DNA from: Legionella wadsworthii DSM 21896 = ATCC 33877
GTDB lineage: Bacteria; Pseudomonadota; Gammaproteobacteria; Legionellales; Legionellaceae
DNA: 39,032 nt
Direction: 5' to 3'
Assembly: GCF_000701265.1 (NCBI RefSeq)
Contig: NZ_KL370760.1
Coordinates: forward strand, 375,756-414,787
The first letter of the stretch is position 1; each line of letters opens with the position of its first letter. Below are positions 26,429 to 35,662 of the stretch, in pieces. Under the pieces are notes generated by a model that was given only the letters and a program-made list of their open reading frames with translations, searched no databases and was not told the DNA's origin. Made by a program: the position numbers and the translations under genes.

Positions 26429-27360
26429 ATGTTAAGTTTAAAAAAAACCACTTTAGCAATTTTAGCTTTAGGCAGCAGTTCATTATTTGCAGGTACTATG
26501 GGCCCAGTTTGCACCCCAGGTAATGTTACAGTACCTTGTCCAAGCACTGGATGGAATGTTGGTGGACAAGCACTAATATTTCAAATGATGACTGATAATG
26601 ATATTTCCTTAGATTTAGGTGTTGGCCCCGCTGGTGCTTCTATTAACACTGATTTAGATGCGCAATGGGATTGGGGTTTCCAAATTGAAGGCTCTTATCA
26701 CTTCAATACTGGTAATGACATCACAATTAGCTGGTATCGCATTGATACAAGCTGGAACAACTCCGAATTCACTCCTGGTTTTGATCCCGGTTTGGTTATC
26801 GGTTTTGGTCACAAAAACAGATGGGATGCAGTTAACGGTGAATTTGGTCAATTCGTTGACTTTAGTGCGACGATTGTGGATGGCAATTTGCTAGCATCAA
26901 AAGAAGCGTTCATGCATTCGCAGCTGATGTAGATGGCGATGTTGATGATTTCGTAGCTGGTTTCAACGGTGACACTCAGTTCAACGGCTTTGGTCCACGT
27001 ACTGGTATCGATATGAACTATGTATTCGGTAACGGTTTTGGTATCTATGCTAAAGCAGCTGCTGCATTATTGGTTGGGAATCAACAGCATTCATATAATT
27101 TAGGTACGTTTGATCCTGATACTGGTGCTTTGTTTGATTTCAATGTTGGTGGTTCAAGAACTGCGGTTATTCCAGAATTGGAAGCTAAATTAGGCGCAAG
27201 CTACGATTATCCATTAGCACAAGGTGATCTGATTCTTGATGCGGGTTACATGTGGTTCGACTACATCCATGCATTAAATGCAACAGTATTACCAGTTACT
27301 GCAACTGATTTCGCTGCTGCTGGCCCCTATTTTGGTCTTAAGTATATAGGAAATATTTAA
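26429..27360 (+). pseudogene. Frameshifted MompS-like outer-membrane protein gene
   Basis: Legionella outer-membrane porin (Legionella_OMP family), broken. It opens with a normal signal peptide and the family block [16 protein letters not shown]. At 26869-26877 nine bases stand where the adjacent intact copy has 25 (27964-27988), a net loss of 16, which removes the KKIRFHG segment and shifts the frame; translation stops at 26930. The rest of the barrel continues in another frame from about 26878 to the stop at 27360 and has no further damage, so the lesion is recent. Intact homologues have about 315-320 residues. The 5' part could still make a 167-residue stub with no C-terminal strand, so insertion in the membrane is unlikely. 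Confidence 0.88.
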
Positions 27361-27394
27361 TTCGATATCAATTAATTAAATTTAATCTATACTG

Positions 27395-27423
27395 TTGACT
27401 TTATTAAAGTCAGGTTAGATAAT
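27395..27423 (+). promoter_or_regulatory. Strong promoter of the intact MompS-like gene
   Basis: TTGACT (27395-27400), a 17-nt spacer and GATAAT (27418-27423), the best -35/-10 pair in the window. It lies just after the pseudogene stop, so the intact gene has its own promoter. Confidence 0.6.
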
Positions 27424-27427
27424 TGAG

Positions 27428-27472
27428 CAAGGTACGCTCTCGGTATAGAGCGAATATGCGTACCGTTGCTAA
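27428..27472 (+). promoter_or_regulatory. Nested hairpin in the leader of the intact MompS-like gene
   Basis: An outer stem pairs AGCAAGGTACGC with GCGTACCGTTGCT (one bulged G), and an inner stem pairs GCTCT with AGAGC. It occupies the start of the roughly 95-nt leader and would protect the 5' end of the mRNA. It could also be the terminator of the upstream copy, but no U-run follows. Confidence 0.45.
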
Positions 27473-27523
27473 CAATTTAAATTGGTAACGAACGGAAATA
27501 ATAATAAAAAAGTGGAGATAAGC

Positions 27524-28474
27524 ATGTTAAATTTGAAAAAAACAGCGTTAGCTGTTCTTGCTTTAGGTAGCAGTGCAGTATTCGCTGGTACCATGGGCCC
27601 AGTTTGTACCCCAGGTAATGTTACAGTTCCTTGCCCAAGTACTGGATGGAATGTTGGTGGACAAGCATTAGTTTTCCAAATGATGACTGATAACGACATC
27701 ACTTTAGATTTAGATGTTGGTCCAGCAGGTGCTTCTATTCACACTGACTTAGATGCTCAATGGGATTGGGGTTTCCAAATCGAAGGTTCTTACCACTTCA
27801 ACACTGGTAACGACATCACAATTAACTGGTATCATATTGATACAGGTTGGAACAACTCCGAGTTCACTCCTGGCTTTGCTCCCGAATTAGCTATCGGTTT
27901 TGGTCACAAAAACAGATGGGATGCAGTTAACGGTGAATTTGGTCAATTCGTTGACTTTAGTGCCAACAAAAAAATCCGTTTCCATGGCGGATGGCAATTT
28001 GCTAGCATCAAAAGAAGCGTTCATGCATTCGCAGCTGATATAGATGGCGATGCTGATGATTTCTTAGCTGGTTTCAACGGTGACACTCAGTTCAACGGCT
28101 TTGGTCCACGTACTGGTATCGACATGAACTATGTATTCGGTAACGGTTTTGGTATCTATGCTAAAGCAGCTGCTGCATTACTCGTTGGTAATCAGAAGCA
28201 TTCTTACAATTTCGACACTTTTGATCCTATTACTGGCGCTGATATATTTGCGTTCAATGTTAGTGGTTCAAGAACTGCAGTTATTCCAGAATTAGAAGCT
28301 AAGTTAGGTGCTAGCTACTCTTATGCTATGGCACAAGGTGACCTGACTCTGGATGCTGGTTACATGTGGTTTGACTACATCCATGCATTAAATGCAACAG
28401 TATTACCAGTTACTGCAACTGATTTCGCTGCTGCTGGTCCTTATTTCGGTCTGAAGTATGTAGGAAATGTTTAA
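27524..28474 (+). CDS. MompS-like major outer-membrane protein
   Basis: 316-residue beta-barrel of the Legionella major outer-membrane protein family. The signal peptide ends at SSAVFA (residue 21), followed by [25 protein letters not shown], repeated aromatic strands ([29 protein letters not shown]) and a C-terminal FGLKYVGNV. MompS in L. pneumophila is a major porin and also a typing locus with two near-identical copies. ATG 27524 is chosen because TGGAG precedes it and it opens the signal peptide. Long stretches are almost identical to the broken copy, a sign of recent duplication or gene conversion. It ends at a strong terminator. Confidence 0.92.
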   Translation: MLNLKKTALAVLALGSSAVFAGTMGPVCTPGNVTVPCPSTGWNVGGQALVFQMMTDNDITLDLDVGPAGASIHTDLDAQWDWGFQIEGSYHFNTGNDITINWYHIDTGWNNSEFTPGFAPELAIGFGHKNRWDAVNGEFGQFVDFSANKKIRFHGGWQFASIKRSVHAFAADIDGDADDFLAGFNGDTQFNGFGPRTGIDMNYVFGNGFGIYAKAAAALLVGNQKHSYNFDTFDPITGADIFAFNVSGSRTAVIPELEAKLGASYSYAMAQGDLTLDAGYMWFDYIHALNATVLPVTATDFAAAGPYFGLKYVGNV

Positions 28475-28500
28475 TTTCTTAATTGATTAAGATCTTATAA

Positions 28501-28530
28501 AAGCCCGTCATTCTTGATGGGCTTTTTTTT
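28501..28530 (+). terminator. Intrinsic terminator of the MompS-like gene
   Basis: AAGCCCGTCA (28501-28510), loop TTCT, TGATGGGCTT (28515-28524) with one G-U pair, then a T-run to 28530. A classic Rho-independent terminator, only 26 nt after the stop and just before the third paralogue. Confidence 0.92.
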
Positions 28531-28545
28531 TCTAATGGAGTATAC

Positions 28546-29508
28546 ATGTTTAAACAAGCAACTATAGCTGTATTGGGTATGGCAGCAAGCATCGCTACTG
28601 CCGGTAGTATGGGTCCAGTTTGTACCCCGGGCAACGTGACAGTGCCTTGTGTTACAAAGTTTTGGGATTTTAGTGCACAAGCATTGTATTTAAGATCTAT
28701 TTTAGGTAGTGAAAGAGCAACTCAGTTCGGTACCTTGCCCTTAGGTAAAGAAGTAAAAAGTGATTGGAACTGGGGATATTTTTTAGAAGGTTCTTATCAT
28801 TTTAGTACAGGTAATGACATCACCATAAACTGGATGCATTACAGTACCTCCATAGATCCTACAGATTTTCTTGGAACTTTGACAATCCCTGCAATAGGTG
28901 TACCTCCCATTCCAGCTCCGTTTGAATTAATTACCCGAAACAGAATTGATCAAGTTAATTTAGTACTAGGTCAACACACTGACGTCAGCATGAGAAAGAA
29001 AATGCGCTTCTATGGTGGTTTGCAATATGCAAACATTCAAGCGACATCCACAAACTACTATACAACAGATTTTATTCCTTCTATTGCTAGTAACCCATTT
29101 AGCAAATTTGACAATACGGATTACAAAGGAATAGGTCCTGTAGCTGGCATCGATTATGCTTTCTACCTTACTGAAGCATTAAGCCTAACTGCAAATGGGA
29201 GTGGTTCTATTCTTTATGGAACGAACCGCTATCATGCCGGATTTGTAGTAGCACCGTTTGATGCGATTGTTGAACAAGTATTTTTCCGTAAAAAAGGTAT
29301 TGTTCCCAGTTTGGAAGCAAAACTTGGCGTTAATTATTCCCATGAAACCCCTATAGGTTTGGCAAATATTCAAGCCGGATATCAAGTTGTCAATTATTTC
29401 CATGCATTGGAAGAACAACCGTTACCTAATCTATTTGGTCCGGTACGTTCAGTGGATTATGGTCTTTTTGGACCATATTTTGGCTTAAAATTGCTGGGTT
29501 ATGTCTAA
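28546..29508 (+). CDS. Divergent MompS-like outer-membrane protein
   Basis: 320 residues with a signal peptide ending SIATA (about residue 20). It keeps the family entry block [16 protein letters not shown] and the C-terminal GPYFGLKLLGYV, but the strands and surface loops differ widely from the two upstream copies; the insertion GTLTIPAIGVPPIPAPFE is one example. An older duplicate with different exposed loops is the simplest reading. GGAG at 28537-28540 sets the start. It lies right after the terminator of the previous gene with little room for a promoter, so it may depend on read-through or on a promoter within the upstream gene. It is followed by its own strong terminator. Confidence 0.9.
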   Translation: MFKQATIAVLGMAASIATAGSMGPVCTPGNVTVPCVTKFWDFSAQALYLRSILGSERATQFGTLPLGKEVKSDWNWGYFLEGSYHFSTGNDITINWMHYSTSIDPTDFLGTLTIPAIGVPPIPAPFELITRNRIDQVNLVLGQHTDVSMRKKMRFYGGLQYANIQATSTNYYTTDFIPSIASNPFSKFDNTDYKGIGPVAGIDYAFYLTEALSLTANGSGSILYGTNRYHAGFVVAPFDAIVEQVFFRKKGIVPSLEAKLGVNYSHETPIGLANIQAGYQVVNYFHALEEQPLPNLFGPVRSVDYGLFGPYFGLKLLGYV

Positions 29509-29534
29509 ATAATCAATACAAAGTTTTAAATATG

Positions 29535-29566
29535 AAAACCCATACGCGCGTATGGGTTTTTTTTTC
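29535..29566 (+). terminator. Intrinsic terminator after the third MompS-like gene
   Basis: Perfect 11-bp stem AAAACCCATAC (29535-29545) / GTATGGGTTTT (29550-29560) with loop GCGC and a T-run to 29565. It ends the porin cluster and shows that coding frames starting upstream of it are not the true start of the next gene. Confidence 0.93.
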
Positions 29567-29687
29567 TTTAATTAAGATACAAAAATTAGGCAAATTTGTG
29601 AAAAAGAGGCTAGCCACTCCTGATTTACCAAGCTATAATTTTCTGCCATTCCACTGTGGAAGTAAAAATAATGAACAGGAGTACCGC

Positions 29688-31304
29688 ATGCAGTATAAAA
29701 AAATTCTTTTGGCCTTAGTCTGTTTGTCATCGCCACTCTATGCGGAACATGATCAACAGTTGCAACATCAAATCGCTCAATTGCAAAAAGAAGCGCAACA
29801 ACTTCAAGCTCAATTAGATAGTTTACAAAAGAAGATGGTTTCTCATCAAAAGAAACAATCCGGGACTGTACATAAAAAAGAAACAAAAAAACAAGAACCT
29901 ATACCGCCCAAAAAACAGGCCAAAAAACATGGTCAAAAACATGGTGATGAGCCAGGTAATCAACAGAAGATGATCAAATACCATTCATCAGCGTTGACGG
30001 TGCATACTCCTGAAGAACATCCAGAATCAGTGGGATTTTATCCAAGTGCCTTGGTCGCAGAAGGACGTGTAGTCAGTTATATTGCGGGTACGCCTGTAGT
30101 TGCTTCCCCGTATTTAGGTGATAGACCAGCATTTGATGGTTCAGACTATATTGTTAACATCTCCAGTATTAATCGGGACGTGCGTTTAATGCAACAACGT
30201 CGAAGATTATATAGGGCATATCGAAATATGGGATACCCCATACCTGAAAGACCCATTATTGCCCTGAGCGGAAAAGCTGAGCCTGTGGGGATGATCAATA
30301 GTGATTATGTTGGGGGCACAAATGTTGATCTAACTTTAGGTTCTAGTGAACTCGATGTTGCTGCAGCATTAAACCAGAATGTCGAAGCGTACATCGCAAT
30401 TGCCTATGATGCGAGTCCACCTGAAGTAGGTCCAAGGATTGATAATTCTGCCTTTAATTTAAACATGGGCTTTGTCAACATTGGAAATTTAGATAAATCT
30501 CCTTTTTATTTTACAGCTGGCCAAGTGTATGTCCCTTTCGGACGCTATTCTAGTTCTATGATTAGCTCACCTTTAACGTTGGATTTAGCCAGAACCAAAA
30601 CAAGACCTTTTATTCTTGGTTATAAATCTCAAACCGATACCGGCCCATTTGCAGCAACATATATATATAGGAGTGATACTAATTTAGGAAGATCAGGAGT
30701 AGGGGGAGTCAACGGAGGATATGTCTTTGCATTCAATGACTTAAGTGGTGAAATTGGGGCAAGTTATATTAGTTCGATTAATGATGCGGCAGGAATGCAA
30801 AGTACCGCAGCAAATCCTGGGAATTTTGGTGGATTTGGATCCGTACTGAATGGAAATGAATTGGTACGTAAGACGCAAGCTGTCGATATTTATGGGAACA
30901 TGGCGTATGACCGATTTAATTTTGCAGCTGAGTGGGTGACTGCTACTCAGGCATTTAGAACTCAAGATTTGAGTTTCAATGGCCATGGAGCCAAGCCACA
31001 AGCACTGCAGACCGAAATTGATATGACATTTAAGGCATTTAATAGACCAGCTTCCATTGGGGTTGGTTATCAAAGAACTAAAGATGCACTCGCCCTGAAT
31101 TTGCCGGAACATCGTTTTATTGGCGTATTTAACATTTCAATATGGAAAGATACTGTAGAAAGTATCGAATATCGACATGAAATAGATTATGGTGCAAATG
31201 ATTTTGCGAATGGTGCAGCACCTACAGGGCTAGTTAATACACCCACAATAGGAACTGGAGGTTCTGCGGACACCGTTTCAGCACAAATTGGCGTCTATTT
31301 CTAA
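29688..31304 (+). CDS. LbtU-type siderophore porin family protein
   Basis: 538 residues from ATG 29688, which has AGGAG (29677-29681) and opens a signal peptide ending PLYA (residue 19). A coiled coil follows (QLQHQIAQLQKEAQQLQAQL), then a Lys/Gln-rich linker and a beta-barrel from about residue 150 to the C-terminal aromatic residue (QIGVYF). Coiled coil plus barrel is the plan of LbtU (DUF3573), the TonB-independent legiobactin receptor of Legionella, and of the Francisella FslE/FupA proteins. Repeats of YxxGQVYVPFGRYSS type mark barrel strands. No Fur box was found by eye; the substrate may be a siderophore or iron but is not proven. It may be a paralogue of LbtU. Confidence 0.82.
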   Translation: MQYKKILLALVCLSSPLYAEHDQQLQHQIAQLQKEAQQLQAQLDSLQKKMVSHQKKQSGTVHKKETKKQEPIPPKKQAKKHGQKHGDEPGNQQKMIKYHSSALTVHTPEEHPESVGFYPSALVAEGRVVSYIAGTPVVASPYLGDRPAFDGSDYIVNISSINRDVRLMQQRRRLYRAYRNMGYPIPERPIIALSGKAEPVGMINSDYVGGTNVDLTLGSSELDVAAALNQNVEAYIAIAYDASPPEVGPRIDNSAFNLNMGFVNIGNLDKSPFYFTAGQVYVPFGRYSSSMISSPLTLDLARTKTRPFILGYKSQTDTGPFAATYIYRSDTNLGRSGVGGVNGGYVFAFNDLSGEIGASYISSINDAAGMQSTAANPGNFGGFGSVLNGNELVRKTQAVDIYGNMAYDRFNFAAEWVTATQAFRTQDLSFNGHGAKPQALQTEIDMTFKAFNRPASIGVGYQRTKDALALNLPEHRFIGVFNISIWKDTVESIEYRHEIDYGANDFANGAAPTGLVNTPTIGTGGSADTVSAQIGVYF

Positions 31305-31586
31305 TTCCCTATAAATTTCTCCTACCAGACGAACTTGCTTTTTTGCTCGAGTCGTCTGGCTTAAGATCCAGTTTGAAAAATGCGTTACCCAAATGCGCTC
31401 TGGTTTTGGATCGAAACGTCTGGATCCTGGGCCGTTGCATGCGACAAAGTAAATACCCCTTGTCATTCATTGAGCTAGTCCTGAAATTCCGGAGCCGTAG
31501 TTTCTTATGTACTTATCCCTTTCGTGATGGTGATCTATAAACTATGCTATCTTTTATCATATAGCGTATTTATAAAGGAAGGCAGC
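31305..31586. other. Intergenic region with stacked inverted repeats
   Basis: A hairpin CCAGACGA (31325-31332) / TCGTCTGG (31352-31359) with a 19-nt loop comes first; on its right lies a second pair GATCCAG (31365-31371) / CTGGATC (31420-31426). The CGTCTGG word appears twice. No gene is supported. It looks like a dispersed repeat element placed after the porin gene, and the first hairpin may end its transcript. Confidence 0.45.
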
Positions 31587-32951
31587 ATGTGGACCTCTCG
31601 CAGCATGCCAAAATCCAAATTCGCGCCATTGGATCGCAGGAATATATTGAGCTATCTTAGAGTATTGCTCCTTTTTTTCTTTCTTCTACCCTTTAATTCT
31701 TATGCAGCAAAAATAGTCGAGCTGCAAATTAAGGGGCCTATTGGTCCTGCTACAGCAGACTATATCGTCCGTAATGTCGATAATGCTCAAAAAGCAGATT
31801 TAATTTTAATCACCCTGGATACGCCAGGTGGGCTGGATGAGGCAACCCGCATTATTATTCAAAAGTTTTTATCATCTAATGTTCCCATAGTGACTTATGT
31901 CAGCCCTAATGGTGCGCGAGCTGCCAGTGCCGGGACATACTTACTTTATGCCAGTACATTGGCCGCAATGGCGCCTGGCACACAACTGGGCGCAGCAAGT
32001 CCGGTTCAGGTTGGTGCTTCCGGATTGATAGATGAATCCAACTCGGGCAAACAGAGCACTATGGATAAAAAAATAACCAATGATGCCGTGGCAACGATAA
32101 GATCTCTGGCACAGATGAGGGGACGAAATCTAGATTTTGCACAAAAATCTGTCTTAGACGCGGAGACTTTAACCTCCAATGAAGCATTAAAAGATGGTGT
32201 AATTAACTATATTGCCCTTGACAACAAAGATTTACTAGCTCAGTTGAATGGTGTATCGGTAGTCCAAAATAACCAAAAAATAAAACTCAATACCGAAAAT
32301 GCCCAGATCAAATTAATCCTCCCTGATTGGCGTACACGATTTTTATCAATCATTACCGATCCAACAGTAGCCTATCTTCTTCTTTTATTAGGAATATATG
32401 GAATCTTTTTTGAACTGGTCAATCCGGGTCATGTAGTTCCTGGAGTCATAGGCGCTATATCGATGTGTATTGCTCTTTATGCACTGCAATTATTGCCGAT
32501 TAGTTATGCTGGTTTCTTTTTAATTCTTTTAGGCATCGCATTTATTATTACTGAGGCTTTTGTAGCTGCTTATGGTTCTCTTGGCGTCGGGGGGACCATT
32601 GCTTTTATCATAGGATCGATTATGTTAATGGATACCGACAATAAGGTGTATCAAATCGCCTGGTCGGCAATTGCAGCAATGGCCTTTATCAATCTATTCT
32701 TTTTCGTAACGATTATAGGGATGGCGATAAAGGCGAGACAGCAAAGAGTGAAGAATGGATTATCTATTTTAATTGGCGCGAAGGGCCATACGCTGGGTGA
32801 AATAAATCTTAAGGGACAAGCCATGATCCATGGGGAGATTTGGAGTGTATATTCGAAACAATTTATCGCAGCAAATAAACCAGTCACAGTTATAAAAACT
32901 TCAGGGCTATTACTGGAAATCGTAGAAGATTTGAGTTCTCAAGGAGGATAA
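31587..32951 (+). CDS. NfeD-family membrane-bound serine protease
   Basis: 454 residues. A signal/anchor (about 26-46) is followed by a ClpP-like protease domain: [12 protein letters not shown], then the nucleophile Ser in [12 protein letters not shown] and [10 protein letters not shown], with a Lys in [10 protein letters not shown] as partner (Ser-Lys dyad as in the Pyrococcus enzyme). Four or five membrane helices lie between about 255 and 385, and the C-terminal 70 residues are an OB-fold ([20 protein letters not shown]). ATG 31587 has AAAGGAAGG 5 nt before it. It is followed after 1 nt by the slipin gene; NfeD proteases cleave the C-terminus of such stomatins, and the pair acts in membrane quality control or lipid-raft-like domains. 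Confidence 0.93.
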   Translation: MWTSRSMPKSKFAPLDRRNILSYLRVLLLFFFLLPFNSYAAKIVELQIKGPIGPATADYIVRNVDNAQKADLILITLDTPGGLDEATRIIIQKFLSSNVPIVTYVSPNGARAASAGTYLLYASTLAAMAPGTQLGAASPVQVGASGLIDESNSGKQSTMDKKITNDAVATIRSLAQMRGRNLDFAQKSVLDAETLTSNEALKDGVINYIALDNKDLLAQLNGVSVVQNNQKIKLNTENAQIKLILPDWRTRFLSIITDPTVAYLLLLLGIYGIFFELVNPGHVVPGVIGAISMCIALYALQLLPISYAGFFLILLGIAFIITEAFVAAYGSLGVGGTIAFIIGSIMLMDTDNKVYQIAWSAIAAMAFINLFFFVTIIGMAIKARQQRVKNGLSILIGAKGHTLGEINLKGQAMIHGEIWSVYSKQFIAANKPVTVIKTSGLLLEIVEDLSSQGG

Positions 32952-32952
32952 A

Positions 32953-33708
32953 ATGGGCACTTTTTTAACGGTAGTCATTGTCGCTGTTTTGTTGCTATTG
33001 ATATCTGCAGTCAAAGTATTTAGGGAATATGAAAGGGGTGTCGTGTTTATGCTAGGGCGCTTTTGGAAAGTTAAAGGTCCTGGTTTAGTACTTATCATTC
33101 CAGTAATTCAGCAAGTGGTAAGGGTGGATTTACGCACTATTGTCATGGATGTGCCCAGTCAGGATGTGATATCTAAAGACAATGTGTCTGTTAGGGTAAA
33201 TGCGGTACTTTATTTTCGTGTTGTCATTCCCGAAAATGCCATCATTCAGGTTGAAAATTATTACGAGGCAACCAGTCAATTAGCCCAAACCACGCTTCGT
33301 TCAGTGTTGGGTCAGCATGAGCTGGACGAAATGCTTTCCGAACGGGAACAATTAAATAGTGATGTGCAAAAAATATTGGATTCACAAACCGATAACTGGG
33401 GAATTAAGGTCTCTAATGTGGAGATTAAACGTGTTGATTTAGATGAAAGTATGATTCGAGCTATAGCGCGACAAGCTGAGGCAGAACGTGAACGGCGCGC
33501 TAAAATAATCCATGCTGAAGGAGAGCTGCAAGCTTCTGCCAAGTTGCTGGAGGCATCTCAAGTTTTGGCGCAACAACCTCAAGCCATGCAGTTACGTTAT
33601 TTGCAGACATTAGCCGCCATCGCCAGCAATAATAATTCGACCATTGTCTTTCCTATGCCTATGGAGCTTGGTGATATTCTCTCTAACATGGCTTTAAAGA
33701 AAAAATAA
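32953..33708 (+). CDS. Slipin (stomatin/SPFH) membrane protein
   Basis: 251 residues: one N-terminal membrane helix (about 4-19), then an SPFH domain with [47 protein letters not shown] and [19 protein letters not shown], then a coiled coil rich in Ala/Glu/Arg ([12 protein letters not shown]) and a short hydrophobic end. It has the canonical size and pattern of p-stomatin/slipin. It starts 1 nt after nfeD with AAGGAGG directly upstream. Slipin oligomers form membrane scaffolds and are the known substrate of NfeD proteases. Confidence 0.95.
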   Translation: MGTFLTVVIVAVLLLLISAVKVFREYERGVVFMLGRFWKVKGPGLVLIIPVIQQVVRVDLRTIVMDVPSQDVISKDNVSVRVNAVLYFRVVIPENAIIQVENYYEATSQLAQTTLRSVLGQHELDEMLSEREQLNSDVQKILDSQTDNWGIKVSNVEIKRVDLDESMIRAIARQAEAERERRAKIIHAEGELQASAKLLEASQVLAQQPQAMQLRYLQTLAAIASNNNSTIVFPMPMELGDILSNMALKKK

Positions 33709-33845
33709 CTTCAGTATGACTCGTATTTAACGAACGCTTTAACTATTTTACTTTGAGATTCTTACTCAAGCCGATAGGAAAGAAATTGAATCTTTTCTTC
33801 AATAGTGATAGAACACTCCTTTTGAAGAAATCATGAGAGGTCATT

Positions 33846-34412
33846 GTGTCGATTAAATCGGATAGATGGATAGAAAAAATGGCGCATGAATATGGAATGA
33901 TATCGCCATTCCAACCAGGACAAGTGCGTGAAAATGAGAATGGAAGGATTATTTCCTATGGGGTATCCAGCTATGGATATGATGTACGTTGTGCCAATGA
34001 ATTTAAAATTTTTACGAATATTAATTCTGCTGTTGTTGATCCCAAAGCGTTCGATGAGAACAGCTTTGTTGATGTGCAATCCGATGTATGTATTATTCCC
34101 CCTAATTCTTTTGCATTAGCAAGGACAGTAGAATATTTTCGTATCCCCCGTAATATTTTAACGATTTGCCTTGGTAAATCTACTTATGCGCGTTGTGGTA
34201 TTATTGTCAATGTAACTCCCCTGGAGCCAGAGTGGGAAGGCCATGTGACGTTAGAATTTTCCAATACGACAACATTGCCTGCCAAAATATATGCACATGA
34301 GGGCGTTGCACAAATGCTGTTTTTAGAAGCATCCGAAGTTTGTGCGGTATCATATCGTGATAGGGGTGGAAAATATCAAGGCCAAACCGGAGTTACTTTA
34401 CCTCGAACTTGA
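33846..34412 (+). CDS. dcd: dCTP deaminase
   Basis: 188-residue homotrimeric enzyme that turns dCTP into dUTP for thymidylate synthesis. Family blocks: [12 protein letters not shown], the active-site [31 protein letters not shown] region (the catalytic Glu is in the WEGHVTLE part) and [14 protein letters not shown] at the C-terminus. Ser and Arg in KSTYAR match the substrate-binding residues. GTG start; GAGAGG lies 5 nt before it. It is a separate unit about 135 nt after the slipin gene. Confidence 0.96.
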   Translation: MSIKSDRWIEKMAHEYGMISPFQPGQVRENENGRIISYGVSSYGYDVRCANEFKIFTNINSAVVDPKAFDENSFVDVQSDVCIIPPNSFALARTVEYFRIPRNILTICLGKSTYARCGIIVNVTPLEPEWEGHVTLEFSNTTTLPAKIYAHEGVAQMLFLEASEVCAVSYRDRGGKYQGQTGVTLPRT

Positions 34413-34433
34413 TCTTATAAAATAATAATCTGG

Positions 34434-34460
34434 GGGGCAAAGAAGTAAGCCCCGGGTTTT
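34434..34460 (+). terminator. Possible terminator between dcd and ihfB
   Basis: GGGGC (34434-34438) and GCCCC (34449-34453) with a 10-nt loop, followed by gggtttt. The stem is short and the T-run is only four bases. Convergent genes on both sides make a terminator likely. Confidence 0.45.
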
Positions 34461-34516
34461 CCACATGAATCTCTGTCATTTAAACCTGATGATTTATGAG
34501 ACAAGTTGCCCCTATC

Positions 34517-34828
34517 TTATTCTTCGTCAGGTAATTTATGTTTATCCCGTGAAGCATCAACCCGCTCCCGTAACTCTTTTCCCGGTTTAAAGTGAGGGCT
34601 ATATTTAGCTTTAGTGACTACTTTTTCCCCGGTTTTTGGATTGTGAGCATTACGTGGCGGTCGATAATGAAGAGAAAAACTGCCGAAACCCCGAATCTCA
34701 ATTCTTTGATTTTTAATGAGTGCCTCGCTCATTAATTCCAATATTCTATTTATGCCATCAGCCACTTGCTTTTCAGTAAGATGCGTCATTCGAGCAGCGA
34801 TGTGTTCTATGAGTTCCGATTTGATCAT
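34517..34828 (-). CDS. ihfB: Integration host factor beta subunit
   Basis: 103-residue DNA-bending protein of the HU/IHF family. The beta-subunit pattern is [11 protein letters not shown] at the start, then [28 protein letters not shown] with the DNA-intercalating Pro of the arm, and [11 protein letters not shown]. The partner IhfA is elsewhere. IHF in Legionella drives the switch to the transmissive phase. ATG 34828 has AGGTGG 3-4 nt upstream; a GTG at 34834 is in frame but would leave no site. Confidence 0.94.
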   Translation of the reverse strand: MIKSELIEHIAARMTHLTEKQVADGINRILELMSEALIKNQRIEIRGFGSFSLHYRPPRNAHNPKTGEKVVTKAKYSPHFKPGKELRERVDASRDKHKLPDEE

Positions 34829-34921
34829 ACCCACCTCGTTTTCGCGTGTTTCAGTATGTCACCAATACAGCTTAGGTGCTGCCTATTGTGCTTGTTTTAT
34901 AAGTATAGACTGGTAAAAAAA

Positions 34922-35662
34922 TTATTCAATATTTTCAAGACGGTTAGTTGCATGTTGTTTTCGCGTATGAATGTAGGCAAAAACAACTCCCCAACTCATC
35001 TCGACTTTAGTACGTGTCGTGACGTGAAAATGAGAGCTCTCTAATATTTTGCTGGTGGTAATCACTGTCTGGAGATGAGGTAAATTATTTATTTTCTCAC
35101 TAAGTTTTTCCCACAAAGGACCAAAAAAAGCAGTGGCGTTAATAAAAATAAGGGTGGCTTCAGTTAAATCAGACTCAAGGAAATCGCCCTGAATAAATTG
35201 TATTTTGTGGGTATTTCCGCAATAGTTCTTTATGCTGGTCAATTGTTCGGCTATTTTGCAGGCATTGAGATACAATTCAGGAAATATTTCAATACCTACA
35301 CTTTTATGTACCGGAAACACCATCGAACACGCAATTACGGCCTTACCGATTCCGGACCCTAAATCATAAAACACAGTATTTTCATCGGGTTTAGCCAGAG
35401 ATAAAAGCGCAATAAAGGAAATAAATTCAATTTCTCCATATGCATATTCTATGGCATTTTTTTTTCGGCGTGCTCTCTGGGACAGAAGAAATCCATTATC
35501 CCCTGCCTCGTAAAGCTGGTAAAAAATTTTTTCATGTTTTTGCAAGTTTAAAAGCTTTTGCCAACGTTTTACATTAGTTTGCTTTCTTTTGAACATTAAG
35601 TGGATGACACATGTCAACAAAAGAAGGAGCAAACAAGCAAAATAAGGGATTAAATAGCTCAA
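34922..35662 (-). CDS. Membrane-anchored DOT1-like methyltransferase
   Basis: 246 residues: an N-terminal membrane helix (about 5-24), a basic linker, then a class I SAM methyltransferase whose motifs follow the eukaryotic DOT1 histone H3K79 family in order: YGEIEF (75-80), the D-loop/motif I VFYDLGSGIGKAVI (97-110), the acidic residue Glu125 in GIEIFPE, GDFL (159-162), IFINATAFFGPLWEKLSEK (172-190) and TTSK (202-205). The human DOT1L equivalents are YGET, DLGSGVG, GVEK, GDFL, IFVNNFAFGP and SSK. The C-terminal half after 205 differs. The substrate is unknown: rRNA, protein or lipid are possible. It is 93 nt downstream of ihfB's divergent side and transcribed on its own. Confidence 0.8.
   Translation of the reverse strand: MSYLIPYFACLLLLLLTCVIHLMFKRKQTNVKRWQKLLNLQKHEKIFYQLYEAGDNGFLLSQRARRKKNAIEYAYGEIEFISFIALLSLAKPDENTVFYDLGSGIGKAVIACSMVFPVHKSVGIEIFPELYLNACKIAEQLTSIKNYCGNTHKIQFIQGDFLESDLTEATLIFINATAFFGPLWEKLSEKINNLPHLQTVITTSKILESSHFHVTTRTKVEMSWGVVFAYIHTRKQHATNRLENIE

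Noticed and set aside
27013..27360. Separate small gene in the 3' part of the first MompS-like copy
   Set aside because: It aligns with the C-terminal half of the intact copy and lacks a signal peptide; it is the shifted tail of the pseudogene.
29532..29687. Upstream in-frame extension of the LbtU-like gene
   Set aside because: The extension starts inside a strong intrinsic terminator, and ATG 29688 has a better ribosome site and opens a signal peptide.
31278..31466. Minus-strand frame of 62 codons upstream of nfeD
   Set aside because: It runs through the stacked inverted repeats and into the end of the LbtU-like gene; it is likely a repeat-derived frame.
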